From: Portunus trituberculatus
Taxonomy: Eukaryota; Arthropoda; Malacostraca; Decapoda; Portunidae
Assembly (NCBI RefSeq): GCF_017591435.1
Contig: NC_059294.1
Span: 15,162,604-15,226,603, forward strand
Direction: 5' to 3'
Length of the DNA stretch: 64,000 nucleotides
Part shown: in pieces, positions 48,910 through 60,443 of the stretch
How positions within the stretch are numbered: the stretch's first letter is position 1
Layout of the letters: each line of letters opens with the position of its first letter
Notes under the pieces: model-generated
What the model saw: only the letters and a program-made list of their open reading frames with translations
What the model was told of the DNA's origin: nothing
The model's database searches: none
Translations under genes and position numbers: made by a program

Positions 48910-51900
48910 TCGTCTTCAAGCTTCTACAATGGAACTGTAGAGGCCTTCGCGCCTCGTGGGGGGAACTCCGAGCTTTGCTGTCGGAGTTCTCTCCAGCCTG
49001 TGTAGCTCTACAAGAGACTATGATAGGTGATAGTACTTATTCTAGTCCTCCTGGCTATCGTGCCTTTTTTAACACTCCTTTCCCTGACCAGGGCCACCAC
49101 GGTGGCACAGCTATTCTAGTCCGTCAGGATATACCTGTTATCCCGGTACAACTTAACTCTCCCTTCAGGTGGTTGCTGTTAAGGTCTTTATGGGACGACT
49201 GTACACCATCTGCAGTTTATATCCCTCCTCGGCTTCCTGTCTCCAGGGGTGAGCTTGACGGCCTGGTGCGTCAGCTGACTCCGCCTTTTCTTTTGTTGGG
49301 AGATTTTAACGGCCGTCACCCATTGTGGGATGAAGGTGCTAGTAATCCTCGTGGGGTTTTAATCGGTTCTTTTATTGAGGATGAGGGATTGGAGATTTTA
49401 AATTCTGGGGATGTTACACATTTCCACACTCCTACTGGGACTTTTACAGCTATCGATCTTTCTCTTTGTACATCTAATTCTTTCCTTGATTTTAATTGGC
49501 GAGTCCTACCGGATTTACACGGTAGTGACCACTTTCCGATTTTATTGCAATCTGTGAAATCTGAGCCACAGTCCCGGCCACCACGCTGGGTTTTAGACAA
49601 GGCAGATTGGCGTCGATTCACAGACCTTAGCTCTTTTATTCGTCCGCTGGCTGACTTTTCTACTTGTGCTGAGGCTGTTGATTATTTTACTGATTTTTTA
49701 TTTCTTTAGCCCTTCAGACAATCCCTAGGACGTCAGGTCGCTTTACTAAGCGTCCCGTTCCTTGGTGGAACGCAGCATGCACTGCAGCGGTTAAAGAGAA
49801 ACGGTCAGCTTTCTCTCGTCTCCGGCGACATCGTGGGGACCCACAGTGCCTGGAAGCTTTTCGGCGATGCCGAGCTCGGGCCCGCCGCATTTTGAAAGAG
49901 GCACAAAGAGCCTCGTGGAAAGCCTATGTCTCTTCCATAAACGTCCGCACCCTCTTACGGATGTCTTCAACAAAGTCCGCCGAATTGCTGGGAAGTATTC
50001 TGCTCCTTCCCCACCAATTTTGTTGTCTGCTGGGCGAACGGTGGCAGACCCTAGGAATGTCGCTGACCTCTTCGCGGAGCACTTTGCCAGTGTTTCCCAG
50101 AGGCATCCTGCAGCTCCGGGCGCACGTCACCGCCAGAGAATGGAATCTCTCGGCATAAACTTTTCTTCCGCTGGAGGAGTCTTATAATGTCCCTTTCTCT
50201 GCTTCCGAGTTGCGGACCGCTTTGTCCCAGTGTCACGACTCTTCTCCTGGGCCAGATGATATACCTTATGCCTTCTTGCGCCACATGTCTGACACTGCTT
50301 TTAACTTTCTTTTAAATCTTTATAATATGATTTGGCATACCGGTGACTTTCCATCTTCTTGGGCTGTGGCAGTGGTTCTCCCATTTCCGAAGCCTGGGAA
50401 AGATAATCTCCAGGCTACGAACTACCGTCCTATATCTTTAACGTCCTGTATTTGCAAAGTGTTAGAAAAGATGGTAAATATAAGACTCATGTGGTATTTG
50501 GAGAGGGGAAGTACTTGTCACCGGTACAGTACGGCTTCCGAAAGATGAGGTCTACTACTGATGCTCTTTTATCCCTAGAGTCTTCCATTTGTGAGGCCTT
50601 CGCTAATCACCACCATCAAGTAACAGTCTTTTTTGACCTGGAGAAGGCCTACGACACGGCTTGGTGTCATGGCATTTTACAGTCTTTGTTTAATTTTGGC
50701 CTTCGGGGCCACCTTCCTATTTTTATCCAGCAGTTTTTATCCAGACGTTTTTTACGGGTTCGAGTTGGGAGTGTTCTCTCCGATGCTACAGCTTTAAATG
50801 ACGGTGTCCCACAGGGAAGTATTCTTAGTGTTACGCTATTCGCAGTTGCAATAAATGGTGTTATAGATACTCTACCGGATGGCATTCACAGTTCTTTATA
50901 TGTGGACGACTTGTGCATCTCTTTTGCTGCTTCTAGGATGTCACTGATTGAGCGCAAGCTCCAACTGGCGATCAATAGGGTGTCCAGTTGGGCCAACATG
51001 AACGGTTTTCGATTCTCCACCTCGAAGACCGTAGCCATGCATTTTGTCGCAACCGTGGTGTCCATCCAGACCCGGATTTATACCTCGCCAATAGACGCCT
51101 CTCATGCGTGGAGGCGACTCGATATCTTGGCCTTTTATTTGACAACCGTCTCACCTGGGTTCCCCATTTTCGCTCTCTTAAGGCGTCTTGTCGGCAGGCA
51201 CTATCCCTTCTTCGGGTTTTAAGTCATACCTCTTGGGGTGCGGACAGGGACACGTTGCTGTTGCTTCACCGTACACTCATACTTCCGAAGCTGGAATACG
51301 GCTGTGAGATCTACTCATCCGCAACAGATGCACGACTACGCTCGCTTGACCCCGTGCATCATGCTGGGGTCCGCTTGGCTACGGGTGCATTTCGGACATC
51401 TCCAATACCTAGCCTTCTAGTGGATGCTGGTTTCTGGCCGCTCGACCTCCGGCGCCAGTCTTCGATGCTCCGGTGTTGGTTTCGCACCCACCGTCTGCCT
51501 GATTTTGTCCCCTGTGTGTCAATGTTGCGGGACTCGCGCTCGCAGGCGTATGTCACTCGACCGAGTCTCCCTAAACCTTTTGGCCTACGTGTTGCAAATC
51601 TCATGGCAGAGTTATCTATCGACCCCACTCCTGTGTACTCTTTCCGTCTCCCGCGAGTTGGTTATTGGCAGCTTCCTGTTATCTCATTATGCCCTGCCAT
51701 GGATGGCAAGAAGGATTTTCTGCCAGCTCTGTCCCACACACGGTTTTTAGAACACTTTTTTATGCATTCTGATGATATCCCTGTTTTTACTGATGGCTCC
51801 AAATCCGACTCAGGCGTTGGATTTAGTGTGGTTTTCCTCTTTTTATCGGTCTGGCAGCCTTCCTTCAGTGGCGTCCGTTTTACTGCGGAGCTGTCTGCCA

Positions 51901-52613
51901 TAGTCCTAGCTTTACAAATAATTTTTACTCTACCGGTTTCGTCTTTTACAATTTTTAGTGACTGTCGCAGTGCTCTTACTTCTCTCTCTTGCACTATATC
52001 CTTTAACCCTTTGGTTTTATCAGCCCTGGAGTGGCTATACCTTCTTACACAACGAGGATATCGTGTTGGGTTCTGTTGGGTTCCTGGTCACGTTGGTGTT
52101 CCAGGGAATGAACACGCAGATCGCCTCGCTAAAGAGGCAGCAAGTCGCGCTCCATCTCCTGCGTCTGTTCCGTTTCGAGATGTCTTTCCTCTAATTCGTG
52201 AGGCAGTTGCAGCAATCTGGCAGAGGAGATGGCTAACGGGGGTCGCAACCTCGAAAATGGGAGAGATCACTATTTCCTCTATCCCTCACTGGACATACAC
52301 CCATGTTCGAGATCGACGTTTACAGACTTTATTGGCGCGACTGCGTATAGGTCACACGTACCTTACACAGAGGTACCTGTTGACCAGGGACCCTCAACCT
52401 TACTGTGATGACTGCCTGGTGCCGCTTACCGTGCGGCACCTATTGGTAGAGTGCCCTAGTTTGATAGAGTTACGACACCGCTACCTCTACCGCTGTCGCG
52501 GTAGAGATAGCGGTGTCTATTATATCTCAAAGGTCCTTGGACCAAAGTGTCTGGCCCAAGGCCATGACGTTTTTAGATTTTTGGGAGAAGCTGGCCTTCT
52601 CCCAAAGCTGTGA
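48910..52613 (+). pseudogene. LINE ORF2: AP endonuclease, reverse transcriptase, RNase H
   Basis: It nicks target DNA, copies RNA and removes the RNA strand. Endonuclease: LLQWNCRGLR (about 48927), ALQETMIG, LLLGDFNGRHPLW, DLSLCTS, GSDHFPI (about 49520-49545). Frame breaks near 49709, 50185 and 50450-50548. RT: SPGPDDIPYAFLRH, NYRPISLTSCI, QYGFRKMRSTTDAL, FFDLEKAYDTAW, GVPQGSILSVTLF, and catalytic YVDD at 50899-50910. A frame change falls near 51040. RNase H in the long frame to 52613: VFTDGSKSDSG (D), FTAELSAIV (E), IFSDCRSAL (D), and VPGHVGVPGNEHADRLAKEA (H and D). A terminal CCHC-like block, YCDDCLVPLTVRHLLVECP, closes it. All catalytic residues are visible. Confidence 0.9.
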
Positions 52614-52909
52614 TTTTTATTTAATTTTAATATATGTATTTTAATGTTTTATGTATATTATTGTAGCTTTTTGTTTTTAATTACCATTAATTTTATCGTT
52701 TTCACTTGTTTTAGCTATTTTATGCATTTTATTTAAGTTTATTATATGTATTTTTAATGTTTTATTGAATTTTATTGTAGTTTTAGTATTTTTTGTTACC
52801 TTTGATTTTATCATTTTTAATTTCTTTTAGTTTTTATAAACTACATTGTATTAAGTAAAATATCGTAGCGGCGCCATATGACCGTTGATGTTGCGGCGCC
52901 TAAAATTAA

Positions 52910-52913
<4 letters not shown>
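52614..52913 (+). other. 3' UTR of the I/Nimb-like LINE with internal duplication and GGCGCC stem
   Basis: Two ~113-bp imperfect repeats start near 52629 and 52743 (TAATATATGTATTTTAATG and TTATATGTATTTTTAATG). Near the end GGCGCC occurs twice 25 bp apart (about 52870 and 52895) and can form a stem-loop, possibly the RT recognition structure. Confidence 0.6.

Positions 52914-52948
<35 letters not shown>
52914..52948. repeat. (CT)n microsatellite, last link
   Basis: 35 bp of CT after the LINE. Confidence 0.95.
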
Positions 52949-52951
<3 letters not shown>

Positions 52952-53869
52952 GTCGTTTGACTTGTATCTCAGGAACCATGGTGGACTTGTTTAGAGATGA
53001 TAGCACATTTTCCAATGATGCTGGAGGCATTCTGACATTAATTCAACTCCTGGAACAGAGAAAATATTGGGTTATTAAGTTGCTTAGGCTATGGTTTCAC
53101 CATTTAAGGTTAAGTATGATCGAAGTAAAAATCTACAAGGTTACATTACATTCTTGCAGGGTTTAATTGAAGTTAGGTCCTATGAGATAAATTTTTCAAT
53201 AGACGTGCCTTATTTTTTTCTTTTTACTTCAAATTTTGCTTTAGATATAATGAATATTAATAAAATCTGTATCCTGCCATAGGTATGTAGAATCTGAAGA
53301 AATTATTTTCTACATTGCTAGTATTTTCCCTACCATTTCAATAGGCAATACATCAGGATCTCTCCATCATATTATTCTTTCCTTTGAATTGGGACATATT
53401 GTTGTCACTTCTTTGGCTGGTTTTCCTAATTTATATAAATAAGTATTTTTGCGTAATAATTCCTTGCTCACCTAACTTTATATGATTTGAGGTCTAATGA
53501 TTTAGGTATCACTAAGTTATTTATAAAATGAAGACACATCCACACATTGTAGATCTTACCATCATTGGTTGAAGCTGTGTCCTGTATGTACATGAAGCAA
53601 GTTAGTATTTAAGAATAGGATGGTAGTGTCTGAGAGTGGTGTTCAAGTTTATGGGAAGGTTGATATTAGAAGTGCCAGTGTGATACTTACTATAGTTGCA
53701 GTCCATTTTATGTGTCTGATTTACATTAAACCTACAAAATAGACCAACTATGATATTAAGAGCAGCCAATGACAATTTATATTTTTATTAATTTTCTTTA
53801 TGTATGGTTCTCCTCATTTATTATGGTTGGTTTATGCATTTGTAGACTTAACTGAGTGGATGTCCTTCC
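52949..53869. other. Non-coding stretch, nothing recognised
   Basis: No gene or repeat identified in about 0.9 kb. Confidence 0.4.
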
Positions 53870-55572
53870 TACCTTTGGACCCATGCATCTGCAGATATAA
53901 GAAAAGAGGGAAGCTGCAAGGGGCCACCAGGCCTACATGAGGCAGTCCCTGTATGTTTAAGCTACCTAATTCCATCTATCATCCCCATCCATAAACTTAT
54001 CTAATCTCTTAAAGCTCCCTATTGACTCAGCCCTGACTACATGACCACCAAGTCTGTTCCACTCATCAACCACTCTGCTTGAAGACCAGTTTCTTCCCAT
54101 TTCTTTCCTAAACCTGAATTTTTCAAGTTTAAATCCATTATTTCTGGTTCTGTCCCTGCTACTGATCCTAAGAACTATGTTCATGTACCCTTTGTTAAAA
54201 CCCTTATCAGGTCTCCTCTTAACCTATGTCTCTCTAAGGAATGCAGTCCCTATATATTGTTAGTCATCCTACTTTGCACTGAATCCAACAAAGCTATATC
54301 CTTCCTATAATGTGGGGACCAGAATTGTACCGCATAGTCAAGATGTGGCCTGACCATCAGCAAGTATAGTTTTAATATTACTTCGAGACTTCTGCTTTTA
54401 ACACTTCTAAAAATTAATCCCAGTACTTTATTCACCTTATTCCTGGCCTCAATACATTGTTTCATTGTGCCGAGATTGGAGCTAACTATGACTCCTAAAT
54501 CTTTCTCATACTTGGAACTTCCTAGTGCCTCGATATCTATCGTGTATCTATTGGTTGGATTATCTCTACTTACGCTCAGTACCCTGCACTTGTTAATGTT
54601 GAACTGCATTTGCCATCGATCTGTCCATTCTTTCATCCTATCCAAGTCTGCCTGCAAGGCCATAGCATCCAAATTGGACCCAATTAATCTACCTATCTTT
54701 GTGTCATCTGCAAATTTACTAATGTCACTATTAATTTCACTATCCAAGTAATTAATATATATTAGAAATAATAATGGCCCTAAAACAGACCCCTATGGCA
54801 CCCCATTAACTACTTCCCCTCTCTCGGAATTAGATCCATTAATTACTGCCTTCTGTCGCCTGTCGTCTAATCACGCTTTAATCCAGCCTAATATTCTACC
54901 TTCTATACCATGCACTCTAACCTTTTTCAAGAGCCTCTGGTGAGGTACCTTGTCAAAGGCTTTACTGAAATTCAAGCATAGAATGTCATAATTATCACCC
55001 TTATCTGCTGCCTCATGAACCTTACTATAAAAACTCAACAAGTTTGTAAGAAACGACTTTCCCTTCATAAATCCATTTTGTGTTTAATTTATCAAGCTGT
55101 GTTTGTCCAGGTGTTCCCTAATGTTTTTGGCTATTATTGATTCCATTAATTTACCCACAATTGAAGTTAAGCTGACAGGCCTGTAATTAGACGTTAGGGT
55201 TTTATCTCCTTCTTAAATATGGGAACCATATTAGCTTCTCTCCACATTATCGGTATCTCACCTGACTCCAGTGACATCCTAAAAAGTACCTTTAAAGCTT
55301 GCTGACGACTTCCTTGCATTCCTTTAGAGCCCTTAGATATACTTCATAAGGTCCTGGTGACTTGAATTTCTTTAGTTTATCTATCTCCTGTTCTACCATC
55401 CCCTTAGTTATATGAATATCTGTCATCTTTTCACTATCCTCTGCCCTAAATATCAGTTCACTATCTGGGATTTCTTGTGTGTTCTCTTGGGTGAAGACAG
55501 TTAAAATTACTCGTTGATAATTCTACTAATCTCTTCCGCAGAACTAACCATCTCCCCATTTTCTGTCCTTAA

Positions 55573-56394
55573 CCCTTTCAGTGCTCCGGACCACGATCGT
55601 GGCTTTGAAAGAAATGCCTCCTATCCACGATTGTGGTCCCATATTTGACGAGTCACAGAATTAAACCACGCGCCTCCTGGCTGCTGCTAGTTGCCAGATG
55701 ACATTCTCCCATCCTCCCTCGACTCATGGGATGCACCATCAGTTGTGTGGTAAGAAAAATATAGTCACAATGGCATTAGAGTATCAGATGCCCCTTTTTT
55801 CACAATTATTATTATTTTACGACGTCGCTAGTGGCTATTTGTGCATTTATTTACAGAAATAACAAGAGTAATGATCAAAATTTAATCTTGTTGTTAGAGA
55901 GCAGATATGCCAGATATTTTTTGTTTATTGGTGGTATATCGCGTATTTCGTATATTACCATATATGGGCATGCATAGTACGTACATCAAGAAAACACTGA
56001 AAATGTATTTTATATTATTTGTGTGGGCATAATGTATGCACAGGTGTGAAAAATAATTACCCTAGCACGTTCTGGAGCAGTTCTGAGCAACTGCAGTTCA
56101 AATCAGCCGTAAAATTCTGTGTAATTTAGTGAAAAGACCTGCACAAGTTGCAGCGAAAATAACCACCAACTATGATGGCAATACTCAACAGCGCACAACG
56201 TACCACCAGAAAGCCAACTTCCTATCATTATTGCACCACTTCCCAGGGTGAGTAAAGACCTAATTTTTTTTACAGTAGATGCATAACACTTATGCATGAG
56301 AATATTGATTCTTTCAATTCTGCAAATCTCGATTTTTCGGCCGACTTTGCGTCTCACAGTTATGACCCAAAAACCTATTTGCGCCCTGAAAGGG
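55573..56394. mobile_element. piggyBac-type MITE (822 bp)
   Basis: Starts CCCTTTCAGTGCTCCGG and ends GCGCCCTGAAAGGG, with TTAA duplications at 55569-55572 and 56395-56398. TTAA targets and CCCT ends are diagnostic of piggyBac elements. No transposase frame. Two palindromic 12-mers CCACGATYGTGG lie at 55591-55602 and 55625-55636 near the left end. Confidence 0.85.
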
Positions 56395-56976
56395 TTAAGG
56401 ACCTATTTCTTCTCTGCTTTTCATCTTGTATAACTGAAAAAATCCCTTGGGGTCTGTCTTTGTTTGGATGGCTACCCTCAACTCATATTCACTTTTAGCC
56501 TTCCTCGTTAACCTCTTAACTGTTCTTACTAATTCATGGTATAGTGGCCTTACAGCCTCATCTCCTGCCTTTAGCCTTTTATATATATTCCTCTTTTGCC
56601 CTATGCAACGCTTTAATCTGTTTGTCATCCACTTAGGGTCGTTGCTTTGTAATTTTATTTTTTTTTTTTATGGAATGTTAGCTATATGTCCCTCATGCAT
56701 TTTATTTTATTTAGAAATCTCACCAACCCTCAGCTAACCGGGATTCCCCGCATGTCCTAATCCAGCTTCCCCCACTGCCTCACTCTCTGCCCTGCTCCGA
56801 CTTCGCACCTCACCCCCCTTCTCTGCTTCTTCCTTCCTTCTACCTGATAATCTCTGCCTTCCCCTTGTCAAGGGACCCCTTGTAAATACTCCCTTAATCC
56901 TTCAAAATTAGCCTATCTGAAGTCAGATACTTTCCTATTGTTCTTTTTTCTAAAAGTTTCATGCCATTTCAATGTA

Positions 56977-58227
56977 CAGTAAGTCTTTGTTATACAGTAC
57001 ATATGCATTCCTGAAAACCTTAACGCAAGTCGAAATTACCATATACCAAACCCATTATAACTTGTAATAATGGGGGATGTGTTCCAGCATGTCAAAAGTC
57101 ATGCCTACAGACATGAAAATAGTCATATAAAAAAAAATGTAAACTACTGCACAAAAGAAATAAACAGAAAATGTTTTTATTTACCTTTCACTTGCCACAT
57201 ATTCTATCAGATGATGTCCCTCCCGAGGCTAAGGGACAGTAGGGATTTCAGCCATTACTCATAATATCCACAAAAAGCACGTCGTTATGATTTCACTTGT
57301 GTTCATTGGGAAACGCAAGAAGAGACTGATTGTTGTGGTGGCTGTGCGGGCCGCAGCGTGGTGCCCCATTTAGAGTATTGCATACAGGCCTGGTCACCCC
57401 ACTATAGGCAGGATATCAACATGTTAGAAGCAGTTCAGAGAAGAGCAACTATGATACCAGCATTAAAGCGCCTGGAGTATAGAGATAGATTAAAGGAATT
57501 AAACATGTTTTCATTTGAGAGGAGATGTATAAGAGGGGATATGATAGAGTTATTTAAAATGTTCTCAGATACAAACTACATAGATGTGAGATCTTTCTTT
57601 ACCTTAGAGGAGGGAAATAGGACTAGAAATCATGGCAGGAAGATTAGAAAGCAAGGCTGCAGGTTAGATATAAGAAAATATTTCTTTAGTCATAGGGTGG
57701 TAGACTTCTGGAATGCATTGCCAGAGATGGTTGTAAATAGCACTAGTTTGACAATGTTTAAAAACAGATTAGATAAGCAGTTAAATTTATTAGATTAATA
57801 ATTATGTATAGCACTGCATGATAGTTTTTATAAGAAATTTACTATAGTTAAGCAAGACATGATCCCCATGTATGGGGATCACAAATTGTAGAGGATTTCG
57901 CTGCAGGACTTAGCCCTGTTAATGGGCCAAATATTTAGAATTATTATATAATGTATTGTGTACTTGTAAGTGTATCTTTAAGTACTGATGACGAGGTCGC
58001 TGTGGGACTGATACAGGATAACCTAGATGGGCCCTGGTGGCCCTTTGTTATCCTATTATTTATGTTATGTTATGTTATGTTATGACGTTACAGTATGGTG
58101 TAAATAAAACATGAGCGGATACCGTATCTGAATTTTTCTTACCGTAAATAGAATCGAGGGTAGTAATTACCAAACACCATAACTTAATTTATCGGATAAC
58201 GAAGTACCGTATAACGAGGACTTACTG
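56977..58227. mobile_element. Tigger-like element, family copy 1, with LINE inserted
   Basis: The left end CAGTAAGTCTTTGTTATACA and the right end, whose reverse complement is CAGTAAGTCCTCGTTATACG, are inverted. TA duplications are at 56975-56976 and 58228-58229. The body matches 63129-63933 in reverse orientation (for example ATCTGAATTTTTCTTACCGTAA). A LINE fragment occupies 57355-58084. Its own interior is shorter than copy 2 and lacks the HTH frame. Confidence 0.85.
57355..58084 (+). mobile_element. 3' fragment of a CR1-like LINE with (TTATG)n tail
   Basis: Only the ORF2 C-terminus and 3' UTR remain. The frame 57358-57798 shows VPHLEYCIQAWSPHYRQDI, LEYRDRLKELNMFSFERR and FFSHRVVDFWNALPEMV and is open to its natural stop. 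It ends in GTTATGTTATGTTATG. It sits inside the Tigger-like element, in turn inside the minus LINE, making a three-level nest. Confidence 0.85.
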
Positions 58228-58853
58228 TATACTGTATTTCTTTGTGATCACTGTTACCTAGCTAGCTACCAACCTCCACCTGCGTAACTGCCTCCTCCCT
58301 GTTTGTCAGAATTAAATCTTGAATATTATTTCCCCATGTGGGTTCTAAAATGACTTGCTTTAGAAGATTATCCTGAATGATCCCCAGAAATTCTTCTGCT
58401 TCCCTGTTACCCACCATCAAGCTCCAATCAATATTCCTATAGTTAAAATCCCCTACCACACATACCTTACTGTATCTTGCTGCTCTATTTATTTCCTCCC
58501 ATACATATGGAAGAGTTTATTTGGTTTGAAGCATTAGGTGGCTTGTACACTTAACCCATTACTACTGATTGAGACCTGTCCTTAATATCTACCATTAGAG
58601 ACTGTTTTGCTATCTGTCTTAATTCTGCTGTTTATGCAACATTGATGTTCAAAGCCAGATTTCTGTTAATGCAATTATATCAAAATTTTCAACACAAGCT
58701 GCTCCTCTAAGCAAATCTGTCTTATTTAAAATACCCCTACAGTTTGTGTAATGCACATTTCAACTGTTCTTTACATTTACTAACCTGGTTACTTTTCTAG
58801 ATTTGACTATTCTCTTATCCCTGTGGATCACTGAAGTCCCTACCCTCTCCTGA

Positions 58854-59716
58854 CTAACGAAAAAAGAGCCAGAGTGCATTTAGCTCGCCTTCAAGTGTTC
58901 CAGCCAAAACACGAACACCTTGGCGTGGTAAATGCACTCCATCCCTGGCAGACAAGGTACCTTTGCCATAAAAGAGGTCCCATTTATCGATGAATGCCCG
59001 TCCATTGCTCCTGCAGTGATCCTCAAGTCTGCAATTCACTGCAATAGCTCTGGACAGCCATTCACCTCCCAGTCCCCTCCTTGGCAACACACCACATACC
59101 ACAGGGGTTGCATCCTTATTCCTAATTTTAGCCAAAGCCTCCTTATATTTCCTTAACAGCTTCCCATTTCTTACCTTACAAAGGTCATTTCCCCCCGCAC
59201 TGAGGAAAACAATGGGTGTGGTCTCGTCCTCCAAACACGTGTCTAGCTGAGCACTACCCTCTTGATTCCAGCACCGGGTAAGCACTATCTCATCCTCCAC
59301 TTCTTGTCCTTAGCTCAAAATGCCGAGTCCAAATGTCTCACCTGGCTGTCACCAACCACCAGTATCTTACCTGTGGGCAGGGAATCCTTTGCCCTCTTTA
59401 CCTCGTCACCTCCTGCCTTCTCTCTCTCCTCCTCCACACCCTCCAACACAGTGAAGGAATTTGTCGTTTCCACTCACTGAGGCGCCCTGAGGACCTTTCT
59501 CCTTTTCACACCAGTAGACACCACTCGCCACTCCTCCTGGCCGTGTTTCATTACTTGGTATGGAGACTTCAGGAACCGCCTCTCCCTCAAGCGCTGAGTT
59601 CATCTGACGGAACTCAGCCTGCAGGTCAGAGAATCACCCTCAAAACTCCTCCCGCACCTCCAAGATCCTTCGATGGAACTCAGCCTCCACCTCTGATACC
59701 TTTGTAATGTAGGCCT
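58854..59716 (-). pseudogene. LINE ORF1 with SGNH/GDSL hydrolase domain
   Basis: CR1-group ORF1 proteins often carry an esterase of the SGNH fold; its exact role is debated. Here block I is GDSQVRHLD (GDS at 59345-59353), block III is SAGGNDLC (about 59190), and block V is DGVHL (about 58940), all on the minus strand. Upstream (59700-59600) the frame is charged and helix-like (VSEVEAEFHRRILEVREE), as in a coiled coil. Frame breaks lie between these parts, near 59406 and 59300. Confidence 0.75.
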
Positions 59717-59739
59717 CGAAGATAGAAAAACTAATGCAT

Positions 59740-60441
59740 TCGACCAAAATCATAGGGAAGGCAGTGAGAAGGTCAGTGCAATCAATCAGGGATTAAAAGA
59801 AGAGATACAAGAAATAAAGAAACAAAATTTTGTACTAAAAGCCACGTGCCTAGAATACGAAAACTCCTTAAAGAGCTTATAGGTTAAAGTGCAGGATGGG
59901 ATAGAAGGTGGATGGGGTGAAAACAAGCTGAAGAAACTGCAAATTGAATGGAAGTAGGAACAGGAAGAGGAAAAAGTTCAATTTTCGGAGGTTGTAAAGA
60001 GATTAGAGAAAAAGCTTTGTAATTTTTGGGATGAAGGAAAAGAAAAATCCAAATAAATTCACGAGAGAACGTAAAGAGAGAGAATTTGCCAAAACTGTTG
60101 TCAAACAAGTTCAGGCCAGCACACAAGAACTAGACCATGAGGTGGAAGAAGTGATCAGTCTAGGAAGATGCAGTGAAGTGGGTAGGAGACCAATGAAAGT
60201 GAGAATGAGATTCTATGTGGCAGTACAGGAAATCACGGCTAGGAAAGGGAAGCTGGCTGATGATACTAAACACAAGGATATATGGATAAAAAGAGATATG
60301 AATCTAGAGAAGGAAAAGAAGGAAGTGCTGAGAAGTGAAGCTAAGGAAAAAAACAAGAAAAGAACAGAGATCCAGAAGAAGAATTTTTACTGGAGGGTTC
60401 TGGATGAGACTAAATTAGTGGTGGAGGAGGCAAGAAATTAA
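59740..60441 (+). pseudogene. LINE ORF1 (coiled coil plus RNA-binding-like domain)
   Basis: The region 59780-60030 reads as a charged helical protein (NQGLKEEIQEIKKQNFVLKA) with stops at about 59880 and 59957. The frame 60031-60441 gives VKQVQASTQELDHEVEEVIS, then RPMKVRMRFYVAVQEI and HKDIWIKRDMNLEKEKKE. The last part resembles the RNA-binding core of L1-type ORF1 proteins. I infer an RNA chaperone role from this position and style. Confidence 0.65.
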
Positions 60442-60443
60442 GA

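Larger units (their letters stand above)
53966..58459 (-). pseudogene. LINE ORF2 remnant (endonuclease, RT, C-terminal domain)
   Basis: Endonuclease piece: MVGDFNYRNIDWSL and LTNREEAVTQVEVG (58459-58262). Linker: KNIYKRLKAGDEAVR-like words and RKAKSEYELRVA (56628-56395), continuing after the MITE. RT: SFLTNLLSFYSKVHEAADKG, LNFSKAFDKVPHQRLL (55068-54871), and FADD at 54713-54724. Then DLDRMKEWTDRWQMQFNINK, EKDLGVIVSSNLG and RPHLDYAVQFWSPHYRKDI. The C-terminal end is RTRNNGFKLEKFRFRKE and VVDEWNRL (54184-53966). Stops and frame changes separate every block, but catalytic aspartates remain. Confidence 0.85.
53870..59716 (-). mobile_element. Long CR1-like LINE with SGNH-hydrolase ORF1, three times interrupted
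   Basis: Minus-strand order: a coiled-coil/SGNH ORF1 (59716-58854), endonuclease (about 58500-58262), linker (56628-56399 and 55568-55320), RT (55320-54250), C-terminal part (54250-53966) and 3' UTR to about 53870. Interruptions: Tigger-type element 56977-58227 (itself holding LINE 57355-58084) and piggyBac-type MITE 55573-56394. Host reading resumes cleanly on both sides of each insertion. Confidence 0.85.
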
